This document shows positions 7,718 to 16,875 of a stretch of DNA of 64,000 nucleotides, one piece after another (positions within the stretch are counted from its first letter, which is position 1; each line of letters opens with the position of its first letter). The DNA is from Oscillospiraceae bacterium (GTDB lineage: Bacteria; Bacillota; Clostridia; Oscillospirales; Acutalibacteraceae). Where the stretch lies: positions 124,001-188,000 of the forward strand of contig JALCPP010000001.1 in assembly GCA_022650485.1 (NCBI GenBank), written 5' to 3'. The translations under genes were made by a program, and so were the position numbers. The notes beneath the pieces are model-generated. The model had not been told where the DNA came from and did no database searches. It worked only from the letters and a program-made list of their open reading frames with translations.

Positions 7718-10129
7718 ATGATTAAAAAAGAAACGATAAAAATATCAGGAATGTCCTGCGCGGCCTGCGCTGCCAGAATTGAAAAAGGATTAAGCAGGGT
7801 GGACGGTGTCAGGTCGGCAAATGTCAACCTGGCGATGGAACGTGCTTCAGTGGAATTTGACGATGCACAAGTTAGCATTGGACAACTGAATGAAACGGTC
7901 GAAAAACTAGGCTATTCCGTAATCCGGGATTTGCAGCCGCAGACAGGGAAGACGGTTATCAATATTACGGGGATGTCCTGCGCGGCTTGTTCTGCCAGAA
8001 TTGAAAAAAAGCTGAACCGAATGAAGGGGGTTCAAAGTGCCGGTGTTAACCTGACAACGGAAAAAGCAACCGTGGAATATAACCCTGCCGTGATTGGCTT
8101 GGATGCTCTGATCAATGCGGTGGAGACTTTGGGGTATGAGGCACAGGAAGAAAGAGAGGAATCCAAAGACCGCGAGGCGGAAGCGAGAAATAAAGAGATT
8201 AACAGCCTAAAGTATTCCCTTATCGCTTCCATTATTTTAAGTCTGCCGCTGCTTTTGGCCATGTTCTTTTCCATGGCGGGGGTAATTGTGCCGCTGCTGC
8301 ATAACCAGTATTTTCAGCTGATTGTGGCGGCCCCGGTTCAGTTTATTATCGGGTTTCGGTTTTACAGAAATTCTTTTTATGCGCTTCGGTCCGGCAGTGC
8401 CAATATGGATGTGCTGATCGCCATGGGTACGTCTGCCGCCTACTTTTTCAGCTTGTATAACGTGTTTTTTGCGGCGCCTGCTGCAAATGGACACAAAGAC
8501 CTTTATTTTGAAGCGTCTGCTACCGTGATTACTCTGATCCTTCTGGGAAAATATTTTGAAGCTGTGGCAAAAGGAAAAACATCGGAAGCAATCAAAAAGC
8601 TGATGGGGCTTCAGGCAAAAACCGCAAGGGTGATTCGAAACGGGGCAGAACTGGATATTCCGATTGAGCAGGTCCATAGGGGGGATCGGGTGATTGTGCG
8701 GCCGGGAGAGCGTGTCCCGGTTGACGGCACGATTCTGGAAGGGATTTCTTCCGTCGATGAATCTATGCTGACAGGGGAGAGTATTCCAGTCGAAAAGAAG
8801 CCGGGCGATTTGTGTATTGGTGCAACGGTAAATCAATACGGTACTTTTACATTGGAAGCATCACGTGTTGGTCGGGATACAGTCCTGTCCCAAATCGTTA
8901 AAATGGTGGAGGATGCTCAGGGTTCTAAAGCACCGATTCAAAAGATTGCAGACCGGGTGGCGGGTGTGTTTGTTCCCGCTGTCATTGGAATTGCAGCGGC
9001 CACGTTTCTCGGGTGGTTCTTCCTTACGGGGGATCTGAACCGTTCCGTGGTCAGCGCGGTTTCTGTTTTGGTGATTGCCTGTCCGTGTTCGCTTGGGCTG
9101 GCTACGCCAACAGCAATTATGGTTGGAACAGGGCTTGGTGCGGAGCACGGAATTTTGTTCAAGGGCGGCGAGCATTTAGAAATGGCCTATCGATTAAATG
9201 CGGTTGTTTTGGATAAAACCGGGACCGTTACAAAAGGCAAACCAGAGGTAACCGATCTGATTGGGCTTGGTGGTTTACAGCAAGCAGAGTTGGTGCGGCT
9301 TGCCGCTTCAGCAGAAAAACGCTCGGAGCATCCTCTCGGCAGTTCTATTTACGAATACGGCAAAGATCAGATGCAAGCGGTTCCGGACCCGTCACAGTTT
9401 GAAGCAATTCCGGGTCGCGGTGTTCGTGCTGTTGCGGAAGGAAAGAAAATTTTGCTGGGTACACGCAAACTGTTAGGAGAAAATAAGATTGATGTTTCCG
9501 GAGCTTGCGCTGTGTTGGAGCAGTTGGAAAATGAAGGGAAAACAGCGATGCTGATGGCTGTGAACGGCAGTGTGCAAGCGGTGTTTGCGGTTGCGGATAC
9601 ATTAAGGGAACATTCTTCCGAGGCTATCCGGGAGCTTCAGGACATGCATGTCGATGTCTACATGATTACCGGGGATAACAGAAGAACTGCCTGTGCCATT
9701 GCAAAACAGGCCGGAATTCAACATGTTCTTGCTGAAGTTCTGCCGGAACATAAGGCGGAAGAAGTGGAAAAGCTTAGAAAATCCGGGAAAGTGGTCGCGA
9801 TGGTCGGGGATGGTATCAACGATGCCCCGGCTCTTGCTACGGCGGATATTGGTATGGCGGTCGGCACGGGGACCGATGTGGCGATCGAGACGGCGGATAT
9901 TACGCTGATGCGCGGAGATCTGCGCACCATTGCGGCCGCAATTCGTCTTTCCAGACGAACGATGCGCAAAATTCGGCAGAATCTGTTCTGGGCATTTTTC
10001 TACAATTCCATTGGGATTCCATTTGCCGCATTCGGCTTTTTAAATCCGATGATTGCGGGAGCCGCGATGGCGTTTAGTTCCGTGTCGGTTGTGACGAATT
10101 CGCTGAGCCTGAAACGCTTTAGCCGATGA
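7718..10129 (+). CDS. copA: Copper(I)-translocating P-type ATPase
   Basis: CopA is a P1B-type ATPase that exports Cu(+) across the cytoplasmic membrane. I use ATG 7718 (803 residues), which has GGGAAGGTG just upstream; an in-frame ATG at 7694 lacks one. Two N-terminal heavy-metal domains carry GMSCAAC (residues 11-17 and about 88-94). Eight membrane segments are expected. The transmembrane CPC motif is C455-P456-C457, the phosphorylated aspartate D499 is in DKTGT, and [12 protein letters not shown] and the C-terminal MAFSSVSVV (M-x2-SS) motif are present. These residues fit the Cu(+) subgroup. copZ follows after 51 bp, giving the usual exporter-chaperone pair. Confidence 0.96.
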   Translation: MIKKETIKISGMSCAACAARIEKGLSRVDGVRSANVNLAMERASVEFDDAQVSIGQLNETVEKLGYSVIRDLQPQTGKTVINITGMSCAACSARIEKKLNRMKGVQSAGVNLTTEKATVEYNPAVIGLDALINAVETLGYEAQEEREESKDREAEARNKEINSLKYSLIASIILSLPLLLAMFFSMAGVIVPLLHNQYFQLIVAAPVQFIIGFRFYRNSFYALRSGSANMDVLIAMGTSAAYFFSLYNVFFAAPAANGHKDLYFEASATVITLILLGKYFEAVAKGKTSEAIKKLMGLQAKTARVIRNGAELDIPIEQVHRGDRVIVRPGERVPVDGTILEGISSVDESMLTGESIPVEKKPGDLCIGATVNQYGTFTLEASRVGRDTVLSQIVKMVEDAQGSKAPIQKIADRVAGVFVPAVIGIAAATFLGWFFLTGDLNRSVVSAVSVLVIACPCSLGLATPTAIMVGTGLGAEHGILFKGGEHLEMAYRLNAVVLDKTGTVTKGKPEVTDLIGLGGLQQAELVRLAASAEKRSEHPLGSSIYEYGKDQMQAVPDPSQFEAIPGRGVRAVAEGKKILLGTRKLLGENKIDVSGACAVLEQLENEGKTAMLMAVNGSVQAVFAVADTLREHSSEAIRELQDMHVDVYMITGDNRRTACAIAKQAGIQHVLAEVLPEHKAEEVEKLRKSGKVVAMVGDGINDAPALATADIGMAVGTGTDVAIETADITLMRGDLRTIAAAIRLSRRTMRKIRQNLFWAFFYNSIGIPFAAFGFLNPMIAGAAMAFSSVSVVTNSLSLKRFSR

Positions 10130-10180
10130 AGCAGGAAGTCAGATCATAAGAATTTATATATATTGAAAGGGGAATTTGTG

Positions 10181-10393
10181 ATGTCTCAATCCAAACTGGT
10201 TTTAAATGTAAATGGTATGGCCTGCAGTCACTGTGAACACGCGGTGAAAACGGCGGTGGGTGCTTTAGACGGCGTGGCAAATGTTGCTGTGGACTTAAAG
10301 GGAAAGAAGGTTACAACGCGGTACAACCCCGATAGGGTCAATCCGGATCAGATTCGCAATGCAATTGAAGATCAGGGGTACGATGTTGTCTGA
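10181..10393 (+). CDS. copZ: Copper chaperone CopZ-like heavy-metal-associated domain protein
   Basis: A 70-residue single HMA domain with the Cu(I)-binding motif GMACSHC and the EDQGYDV end typical of CopZ. The chaperone hands Cu(I) to the HMA domains of CopA in the cytosol. The start is ATG 10181 with AAAGGGGAA at 10167-10173; an upstream in-frame TTG at 10163 overlaps that ribosome site. It lies directly behind copA and is probably in the same transcript. Confidence 0.92.
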   Translation: MSQSKLVLNVNGMACSHCEHAVKTAVGALDGVANVAVDLKGKKVTTRYNPDRVNPDQIRNAIEDQGYDVV

Positions 10394-10552
10394 TCAAGGA
10401 ATGCCAATGTTGTTCTATGACTGCAAGTGTAAAGTGGTATTGCTTGTCACCATCCAGCAGAAGTTTCGATTCTGCACGGAGTAGGATTATCGATCAGTTT
10501 GTTTAAATTAATGCAGCCCATAAAAGGAAAATAAGAACTTTTTAGGAAAGCA

Positions 10553-10581
10553 TTGACTTCAAACGCAAGCGCGGTTATAAT
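10553..10581 (+). promoter_or_regulatory. Sigma-A promoter of the ilvD T-box transcript
   Basis: TTGACT (10553-10558) and perfect TATAAT (10576-10581) are separated by 17 bp. Transcription is expected near 10588, giving a leader of about 435 nt before ilvD. Confidence 0.88.
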
Positions 10582-10587
10582 AGAAAA

Positions 10588-10896
10588 AAGTTCATTTTAG
10601 ATCAAACGCGATGACAAAGAAAGTAAATGGCCCATTGTGTCAAACAGAGAGCTTTCTACGGTGCGAGCCGTGCTGGAAGGAAGGCTGACACTGGGTGGTT
10701 GAATATCACTTTAGAGCGGCGCACCGAGGCATATTTTGCTTAGACTGCGACGGGATTTCCCGTTAACGAAACAGGGTATGAAAACAAGGGTTATACTCGT
10801 ACCTGTTAAGGTTCACTGCCGTAAGGCAGGGGCAAATGGAAGTGGTACCGCGGGATTTGTGTCCCGTCTTCTTTGAAAAAGGAAGACGGGATTTTT
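10588..10896 (+). promoter_or_regulatory. T-box leader (probably isoleucine-specific) controlling ilvD
   Basis: The conserved T-box sequence GTGGTACCGCGG lies at about 10842-10853. It precedes an intrinsic terminator made of CCCGTCTTC (10863-10871) and GAAGACGGG (10882-10890) plus ATTTTT. The 5' half contains the expected Stem I, AGAGAGCTTTC and CGGTGCGAGCCG, and a specifier-like GAATATCACTT in which ATC (Ile) is followed by a purine. The variable T-box base is T (TGGT), which pairs with an A73 discriminator and fits Ile. Uncharged tRNA would favour the antiterminator. Element identity is certain; the specifier codon is read by eye and less so. Confidence 0.92.
10863..10896 (+). terminator. 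T-box regulatory terminator
   Basis: CCCGTCTTC and GAAGACGGG form a 9-bp stem with a 10-nt loop, followed by ATTTTTGTTT. The 5' arm overlaps the sequence downstream of the T-box bulge, as expected for a terminator/antiterminator switch. Confidence 0.9.
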
Positions 10897-11023
10897 GTTT
10901 ATCCACAGAAAAATAAATATGGAATTGTTACAAGGGTTACATAAAGAAAATTTCAAAAAGTGATCTGCCGGGAGCGGTACAAGCACGATGTTCCCGTATT
11001 ATAAATCCTGTGAGGTGTTGGCA

Positions 11024-12685
11024 ATGAACAGTGATGCATTGAGAAAAAGCATGCCGAAGCGCGCTCTGCTCCACGCATTGGGGCTGACCAACGAGGAAAT
11101 TGACCGCCCATTGATCGGTGTCGTAAGCTCTTACAATGAAATTGTCCCCGGGCACATGAACCTTGACAAGATTGTGGAGGCTGTAAAGCTGGGAGTTTCC
11201 ATGGCGGGAGGAACTCCGCTTGTTTTTCCGGCAATTGCCGTCTGTGACGGCCTTGCCATGGGGCATCAGGGAATGAAGTATTCCTTGGTTTCCCGCGAAC
11301 TGATTGCGGATTCTACGGAATCGATGGTACTGGCCCACGCTTTTGACGCTCTTGTCATGGTCCCAAACTGCGACAAGAATGTTCCGGGGCTGCTGATGGC
11401 CGCCGCCCGGCTGAATCTTCCCACCGTATTTGTCAGCGGCGGGCCGATGCTGGCTGGAACAGTAAACGGGAAGAAAGTCAGCTTTTCCAGCGTATCAGAG
11501 GCAGTTTCGGAGTATGATACCGGAAAAATCACGAAGAAAGAACTGTGCGAGTTTGAGAACAGCGGATGCCCAACCTGCGGCTCCTGTTCCGGTATGTTTA
11601 CTGCGAACAGCATGAATTGCCTGACGGAAGTTCTGGGAATGGGGCTGCCGGGCAACGGCACAATTCCTGCGGTTTATTCGGAACGGCTTCAACTGGCAAA
11701 ACGCGCCGGCATGCAGGTCATGGAACTTTTGCGCAAAAAGATTTGTCCGCGTGATATTATGACGGAGGATGCGTTCCGCAATGCGGAGACCATCGACATG
11801 GCTCTTGGATGCAGTACCAACAGTATGTTGCATCTTCCGGCAATTGCGCATGAGTGTGGGATTGAACTGAACCTCGATTTTGCCAACGAGGTCAGCGATC
11901 ATACGCCCTGTTTATGCCATTTGGCCCCTGTCGGGGATACTTTTATTGAAGAACTCAATGAGGCTGGCGGGGTCCCCGCGGTGATGCATGAAATTGATAA
12001 ACTGGGGCTTTTGAAAACCGACTTAATCACTTGCACCGGTAAAACGGTGGGGGAGAACATTAAAAACGCGGTCAACCGGAATCCAGAGGTCATTCGTCCG
12101 GTGGAGAATCCGTTCAGTAAAACCGGGGGAATTGCTGTATTGCGGGGAAATTTGGCGCCGGATTCCGGTGTGGTGAAGCGTTCCGCCGTATCGCCGGAAA
12201 TGATGGTTCATGAAGGCCCGGCAAAAGTGTTTGACTGCGAAGAAGATGCGATTGAAGCAATTGACTCAGGAAATATCGTAGCGGGTGACGTTGTAGTGAT
12301 TCGCTATGAAGGCCCGAAGGGCGGCCCGGGTATGCGGGAAATGCTCAATCCGACCAGTGCCATTATAGGGCGAGGATTGGGCAGCAGTGTTGCGCTGATT
12401 ACTGACGGAAGGTTCAGCGGTGCGACAAGGGGATCCGCGATTGGTCATGTGTCGCCGGAAGCAGCGGTCGGCGGCCCGATTGCACTGGTACGCAACGGTG
12501 ACCGGATTCGTGTTGACATCTCCCACAATCGCGTGGACGTTCTGTTGAGCGATGCGGAGCTGGAAGCCCGCAGAAAAGAGTGGAAGCCGAGAAAGCCTAA
12601 GATTACAAGCGGATATCTTGCAAGATATGCCGCGCTGGTTACTTCTGGGAACCGCGGTGCTGTGCTGGAACTTCCAAAGTGCTGA
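11024..12685 (+). CDS. ilvD: Dihydroxy-acid dehydratase
   Basis: IlvD dehydrates 2,3-dihydroxy-3-methylbutanoate and -pentanoate to the 2-keto acids of valine/leucine and isoleucine synthesis, using an Fe-S cluster and Mg2+. The 553-residue protein has the cluster-binding regions [11 protein letters not shown] and [13 protein letters not shown], and the C-terminal [10 protein letters not shown] motif. ATG 11024 follows GAGGTG by 6 nt; an upstream in-frame ATG at 10988 has no ribosome site. No other ilv or leu gene adjoins it, so it forms its own T-box-controlled unit responding to branched-chain aminoacyl-tRNA charging. Confidence 0.97.
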   Translation: MNSDALRKSMPKRALLHALGLTNEEIDRPLIGVVSSYNEIVPGHMNLDKIVEAVKLGVSMAGGTPLVFPAIAVCDGLAMGHQGMKYSLVSRELIADSTESMVLAHAFDALVMVPNCDKNVPGLLMAAARLNLPTVFVSGGPMLAGTVNGKKVSFSSVSEAVSEYDTGKITKKELCEFENSGCPTCGSCSGMFTANSMNCLTEVLGMGLPGNGTIPAVYSERLQLAKRAGMQVMELLRKKICPRDIMTEDAFRNAETIDMALGCSTNSMLHLPAIAHECGIELNLDFANEVSDHTPCLCHLAPVGDTFIEELNEAGGVPAVMHEIDKLGLLKTDLITCTGKTVGENIKNAVNRNPEVIRPVENPFSKTGGIAVLRGNLAPDSGVVKRSAVSPEMMVHEGPAKVFDCEEDAIEAIDSGNIVAGDVVVIRYEGPKGGPGMREMLNPTSAIIGRGLGSSVALITDGRFSGATRGSAIGHVSPEAAVGGPIALVRNGDRIRVDISHNRVDVLLSDAELEARRKEWKPRKPKITSGYLARYAALVTSGNRGAVLELPKC

Positions 12686-12703
12686 TGAATTAATGTATCA
12701 AAA

Positions 12704-12748
12704 AAGGAAGCAGCTTTGATTCAAATTAGAAATCAAAGCTGCTTCCTT
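12704..12748. terminator. Bidirectional terminator between ilvD and the convergent hydrolase gene
   Basis: AAGGAAGCAGCTTTGATT (12704-12721) is a perfect 18-bp inverse of 12731-12748 with a 9-nt loop. Read on the minus strand the stem is followed by TTTTTT, a good terminator for the hydrolase transcript. On the plus strand only TTAT follows, so ilvD termination may be weaker. Confidence 0.8.
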
Positions 12749-12864
12749 ATGGCGATTTGTTGGAATGCAATTTATTTTTGCGGCCTGCACGCAGTGTGCC
12801 TTTTACGGTCTGACTGGCATCAGAAAACGGACCGATTGGGTTGTCGAGCCCTGCTGACATTCAG

Positions 12865-13674
12865 TTAACCAACTAAAAAGTTAGAAAAATCCTGATTGAA
12901 TTTTTCTAACTCATCATAAAATACGGCGTGCCCGCTTTTCTGAAACGGGTATAGTTTGGAATTCCGGATGCCGCGGTTTAGGGTAAGCGGTAGTTCTTTT
13001 GGGCATATTTTGTCCAAAGTGCCATAAAAGATACCGGTTGGAACTGAAATACGCCCCAGGTCGGAACGCAGATCCGCATCCCGGAGTGTCTCCGCTGTTT
13101 TGAGCGTGCTGTAACCAGGACCGGAAAGCGTGATGGAGCGAAACCATTCGCCAAATGGCGGCGTAACAGGCTGTGCGAAAAAGTTCTGGCCAAAGTCGTA
13201 AATGGCCTGGGGGCGGTTTCGGCAGATTTGAGCAATCAGCGCATTGACCTGCTCGATTGGGAGCCCGCCCGGGCAGTCTTCGCGGCGGATAAAACAAGGG
13301 GCTGCTGCGGAAAGCAGTGCTAACCTTGAAATTTTGTATTCCCTGTGCCGTGCCATATAGCGAATAGCAATTGCGCCGCCCATGGAAAATCCGGCCAGAG
13401 CCATTTCCGGCACACCAATCATTCGTATGATTTCATAAATATCGTCCGCAAGCCGGTCATAATCATAGCCGCTCCAGGGTGCGTCGGAGTTTCCAAATCC
13501 GCGCAGATCGACAGAAACGCAGCGAAACCCGAGCTTTGGGAGAAGCTCGAGCTGATACTCAAACATCCTGTGATTCAGCGGCCAGCCATGAATCAGGAAA
13601 ACGGTGTTTTTACCGGTAGGATTCAGATCATATACCGCGAGCTTAACTCCCCGTTCCACATTAACGTAAAACAT
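12865..13674 (-). CDS. Alpha/beta hydrolase
   Basis: A 269-residue cytosolic alpha/beta-hydrolase-fold protein of unknown substrate. The HGWPLN oxyanion region, nucleophile elbow GFSMGG, the acid in GTLDKICP and the histidine in KSGHAVFYDE form the expected Ser-Asp-His set. It resembles the haloperoxidase/esterase-like group, but no substrate can be inferred. ATG 13674 is preceded by a strong GGAGGTG, so the upstream in-frame ATG at 13695 is unlikely. It lies 66 bp downstream of pyk on the same strand. Its ribosome site is contained in an 11-bp hairpin at 13677-13716. Confidence 0.85.
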   Translation of the reverse strand: MFYVNVERGVKLAVYDLNPTGKNTVFLIHGWPLNHRMFEYQLELLPKLGFRCVSVDLRGFGNSDAPWSGYDYDRLADDIYEIIRMIGVPEMALAGFSMGGAIAIRYMARHREYKISRLALLSAAAPCFIRREDCPGGLPIEQVNALIAQICRNRPQAIYDFGQNFFAQPVTPPFGEWFRSITLSGPGYSTLKTAETLRDADLRSDLGRISVPTGIFYGTLDKICPKELPLTLNRGIRNSKLYPFQKSGHAVFYDELEKFNQDFSNFLVG

Positions 13675-13676
13675 AT

Positions 13677-13716
13677 TTTCACCTCCGAAAAACATGTATG
13701 CTTTCCGGAGGTGAAA
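13677..13716 (-). promoter_or_regulatory. Hairpin sequestering the hydrolase Shine-Dalgarno
   Basis: TTTCACCTCCG (13677-13687) is the exact inverse of CGGAGGTGAAA (13706-13716). On the minus-strand mRNA the ribosome site GGAGGTG of the hydrolase is base-paired with an upstream CACCTCC. No T tract follows, so translational masking is more likely than termination. Confidence 0.55.
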
Positions 13717-13740
13717 TAATTCTAAAAGTTTATTTTAAGT

Positions 13741-15501
13741 TTATTTTGATTTTTCGCATTTCAGTCCGCTGAAAACAATACCGCGGGATGCGTCGACTGT
13801 AACGGTTGTTCCGCTTTTTAGTATCTGTGTTGCATTCTGTGCCGAAACAATCACGGGTTTTCCAAGTGTTAGTCCCACGACTGCGGCGTGCGAATTTTTG
13901 CCGCCCTGCTCGGTGATAATGGCAGAAGCCGATTTTAAGAACGGAAGAATTTCGTTAGAGGTTTCCGGAATGACTAAAATGTCACCGTCTTTAAAGTCCT
14001 GATTTGCTTCTTTGGCATTGCTGCAGACACACAGATTACCGCAGACCGTTCCTTTTGAAACACCTTGGCCGGATACCAGTACGTCGCCGACTAATTGAAC
14101 TTTCAGCAGATTGGTTGTTCCTGAAACGCCGAGCGGAACTCCAGCCGTGATAACGACCAGATCACCGTCCTGCACTAAGCCGCGGTTTCTTGCGGTGTTG
14201 ATAACGTGACCAAACAATGCATCTGTATTATTTTTTTCGTCCACCAGTATGGGAATAACACCCCAGGAAAGACTCATCTGGCGCATGACGGTCGGATCTG
14301 TTGTGCCGCTGATGATGGGATGCGACGGGCGGTATTTCGAGATCATGCGGGCGGTACGGCCGGTTTTTGTCACGGTGATAATCGCAACGGCACCCAGATC
14401 ATATGCGGTGGTGCAGGTCGCGTGGGAAATAGCAGAAGTAACATTGGGCTGTTTGTCAAAATGGCGTTTTTTAAACCGCTCAATATAATTGATATCATTT
14501 TCTGTCCGTTCGGCAATCTTAGCCATGGTCTTTACAGCTAACACAGGGTAAAGACCCGCTGCGGTTTCTCCGGACAGCATAATTGCGCTGGTTCCGTCAT
14601 AAATTGCGTTGGCGACGTCGGTTGCTTCCGCACGGGTTGGGCGGGGATTCTTAATCATGGAATCAAGCATTTGTGTTGCGGTGATAACCTGAAGCCCTTC
14701 ATTAGAAGCTTTTTTAATCAGGTCTTTCTGGATAATCGGGATTTCCTCAATCGGAATTTCAACACCCATATCGCCGCGGGCAATCATAATGCCGTCGGCT
14801 ACTCTGATAATGTCTTCAATATTTTGTACGCCGTCGGCGTTTTCGATTTTAGCGATGATTTTAATATTGTGGCAGCCAAGCGCCTGCAGTTCCGAACGCA
14901 TATCGGTAATGTCCTGCGCGGTGCGGGTAAAGGATGCGGCAATAAAGTCAAACCCTTGTTCTACGCCAAAAGCGAGGTCCTGTCGGTCCTTTTCGCTGAT
15001 AAACGGCAAAGACAGGTGGGCTCCCGGCACGTTTACACCTTTACGGGAAGAAATGGTTCCTCCGTTCTTTACGGTGCAAACAACATCAGTGTTTGTGCAG
15101 GTTTCTACTTTTAATCCGATCAAACCGTCATCAATCAGAATCATGGTTCCCGGTTTGACTTCCTGCGGCAGGCGCTCAAAAGTTTGCGAAACGCACTGTT
15201 CATTTCCGGGAACATCCCGTGTGGTCAAGGTGAAACGGTCTCCTGTTTTCAAAGTGACGGAAGATTTTTCAAATGTGCCAATGCGGATTTCAGGCCCTTT
15301 GGTATCAAGCAGAAGCGCAACCGGAAGGTCTAATTCTTTCCGGACTTTTTTGACCATATCCACAAAGGGTTGTTGGTCCGCTCCACATCCGTGTGAAAAA
15401 TTCAGGCGGGCGACGTTCATTCCGGAAAGCATCAATTCGCGGATGGTTTCCTCGTCTTTTGTCGCCGGACCCAGTGTACATACGATTTTTGTTTTTCTCA
15501 T
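13741..15501 (-). CDS. pyk: Pyruvate kinase with C-terminal PEP-utilizer domain
   Basis: Pyruvate kinase converts phosphoenolpyruvate and ADP to pyruvate and ATP. The 586-residue length matches the Bacillus/clostridial form with an extra C-terminal domain. The core shows RKTKIVCTLGPA, the NFSHG motif, the catalytic-lysine segment IIAKIEN, MIARGDMGVE and the RAEATDVANAI segment. The extra domain carries TEQGGKNSHAAVVG, like the PEP-utilizer mobile domain but with serine-histidine order retained. ATG 15501 has GAGG about 9 nt upstream. A minus-strand promoter lies at 15560-15588. The hydrolase gene follows. Confidence 0.97.
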   Translation of the reverse strand: MRKTKIVCTLGPATKDEETIRELMLSGMNVARLNFSHGCGADQQPFVDMVKKVRKELDLPVALLLDTKGPEIRIGTFEKSSVTLKTGDRFTLTTRDVPGNEQCVSQTFERLPQEVKPGTMILIDDGLIGLKVETCTNTDVVCTVKNGGTISSRKGVNVPGAHLSLPFISEKDRQDLAFGVEQGFDFIAASFTRTAQDITDMRSELQALGCHNIKIIAKIENADGVQNIEDIIRVADGIMIARGDMGVEIPIEEIPIIQKDLIKKASNEGLQVITATQMLDSMIKNPRPTRAEATDVANAIYDGTSAIMLSGETAAGLYPVLAVKTMAKIAERTENDINYIERFKKRHFDKQPNVTSAISHATCTTAYDLGAVAIITVTKTGRTARMISKYRPSHPIISGTTDPTVMRQMSLSWGVIPILVDEKNNTDALFGHVINTARNRGLVQDGDLVVITAGVPLGVSGTTNLLKVQLVGDVLVSGQGVSKGTVCGNLCVCSNAKEANQDFKDGDILVIPETSNEILPFLKSASAIITEQGGKNSHAAVVGLTLGKPVIVSAQNATQILKSGTTVTVDASRGIVFSGLKCEKSK

Positions 15502-15559
15502 TGCTGCAGCCTCATTCCATTACTGCTAATAAATTTTTTTATCTGTTTTCACAATCCCA

Positions 15560-15588
15560 ATAATACTAGAATCATGATTAAAAATCAA
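15560..15588 (-). promoter_or_regulatory. Sigma-A promoter of pyk
   Basis: On the minus strand, TTGATT (15588-15583) and TATTAT (15565-15560) are separated by 17 bp, about 60 nt before the pyk ATG. Confidence 0.75.
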
Positions 15589-15685
15589 TCTTCATCGTAA
15601 TAAATTGGTATGCTTCCTGAAAATATTCCCTCTATTGCATTCATTTCAGATAAGTTATACAATGATAAAAAGAAGAAATGGCGGG

Positions 15686-16507
15686 ATGGAGCAAATGCAT
15701 AGGCAGAAGGAAAAAGTAATAAAAACACATGCTCAGTGGCATAGCCGCAATCAAATAAAGAAAATTCGAATTGTTATGACAGCTGTTTTGATTGCCATTG
15801 TTCTTTCGCTGGCAGCAGGCGGCTTGCTGGCGTGGTCCCAGATGCAGGAACTGTTTCAATCCGGGGCCAGCGGCGACGATTCTCCATCCTCCGGATTGGT
15901 AATCTCCGGGTCAGACAGTTTGCCGGTTTATGACGATTCGCTGAATCTGATGCTTGTCAATCTGTCACACCCTCTGAAAACCGAATATCAGGCACAGTTG
16001 GTGGATTTCGAAGGCCGGCAGGTTGACGAAAGAATTTTGCCGGCTTTAAAAAAAATGATGGAACAAGCCAAAGAAGATGGCTGCCCGCTGACTCTTTCCG
16101 GTGGTTATGTGGACTTCAGCACACAGGATCAGCTTTACGAAGCAGAGGTTCAAAGACTGATGAAAGAGGAAAATCTTTCCCGCGTGCGTGCGGAAAGTCA
16201 GGCGATGGATACCATCGGCAAAGGCGGTTGTAATGAAAATCAAACCGGTCTTGCGGTTACGTTTTCTGCTGGCGGCAAACAGGGAACGGACTTCGCGTCT
16301 ACCAAGCAGTACAGCTGGCTGTCGGAAAACAGTGTTTATTACGGTTTTATTTTACGCTTTTCCGATGAAAAAAAATCACTGACGGGCATGAAATTTCAGC
16401 CGGATCATTTTCGCTATGTCGGAACGGACCATGCTGTCAAAATGCGGGAGTATTCCCTGTGCCTGGAGGAATATGTCTCTTATCTGAGAAAACAGTCGCA
16501 GAATTGA
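15686..16507 (+). CDS. VanY-like D-Ala-D-Ala carboxypeptidase family protein with degenerate active site
   Basis: A membrane-anchored protein of about 273 residues with one N-terminal transmembrane helix (about residues 25-48), so the C-terminal domain is probably outside the membrane. That domain aligns by motif with VanY/DdcY zinc carboxypeptidases: SGGYVDFSTQ corresponds to SGYRS, NENQTGLAVTF to SEHQTGLAVDI, and FQPDHFRYVG to YEPWHFRYVG. At the key positions, zinc ligand His is N185, zinc ligand Asp is T192 and the general-base Glu is Gln; only H241 remains. Catalysis is therefore unlikely. A peptidoglycan-binding or regulatory role is inference. ATG 15686 is a guess between 15662, 15686 and 15695. 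Confidence 0.75.
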   Translation: MEQMHRQKEKVIKTHAQWHSRNQIKKIRIVMTAVLIAIVLSLAAGGLLAWSQMQELFQSGASGDDSPSSGLVISGSDSLPVYDDSLNLMLVNLSHPLKTEYQAQLVDFEGRQVDERILPALKKMMEQAKEDGCPLTLSGGYVDFSTQDQLYEAEVQRLMKEENLSRVRAESQAMDTIGKGGCNENQTGLAVTFSAGGKQGTDFASTKQYSWLSENSVYYGFILRFSDEKKSLTGMKFQPDHFRYVGTDHAVKMREYSLCLEEYVSYLRKQSQN

Positions 16508-16527
16508 TGATGACGGACAGATAATTC

Positions 16528-16556
16528 TTGCAATTACTTTCTTTTTATGTTATAAT
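16528..16556 (+). promoter_or_regulatory. Sigma-A promoter of rpmE
   Basis: TTGCAA (16528-16533) and perfect TATAAT (16551-16556) are separated by 17 bp, 41 bp before the rpmE ATG. Confidence 0.8.
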
Positions 16557-16596
16557 CCATGCAGTATGGAGTATGGTTGATAAAGAGGTGACAGGA

Positions 16597-16800
16597 ATGA
16601 AGGAAAAAATCCATCCGCAGTATAAAGATACAACGATTACCTGCGCATGCGGAAATGTAATTCATACAAGGTCGACAAAGGAAAACATCCGTGTTGAAAT
16701 TTGCTCCAAATGCCATCCGTTTTTTACGGGCAAGCAGAAGCTGATTGATACGAGCGGCCGTGTAGATATGTTTAAAAAGCGCTACGGTCTCGGCAAATAA
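16597..16800 (+). CDS. rpmE: 50S ribosomal protein L31 (zinc-binding form)
   Basis: A 67-residue L31 with the zinc-ribbon cysteines CAC and CSKC, hence the C+ type. The family hallmarks IHPQY near the start and KRYG at the end are present. ATG 16597 follows GAGGTG (16585-16590). It is transcribed from its own promoter and closed by a strong terminator. Confidence 0.96.
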   Translation: MKEKIHPQYKDTTITCACGNVIHTRSTKENIRVEICSKCHPFFTGKQKLIDTSGRVDMFKKRYGLGK

Positions 16801-16816
16801 AAGTGATTTGGTGCGG

Positions 16817-16847
16817 ATAGACGGCGGAATAACGCCGTCTATTTTTT
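16817..16847 (+). terminator. Terminator of rpmE
   Basis: ATAGACGGCG (16817-16826) pairs perfectly with CGCCGTCTAT (16833-16842) and is followed by a T run. The yigZ ribosome site begins only 13 nt later. Confidence 0.88.
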
Positions 16848-16875
16848 CGTCTTTTTTAAAAGGAGGGGAAGCTGG

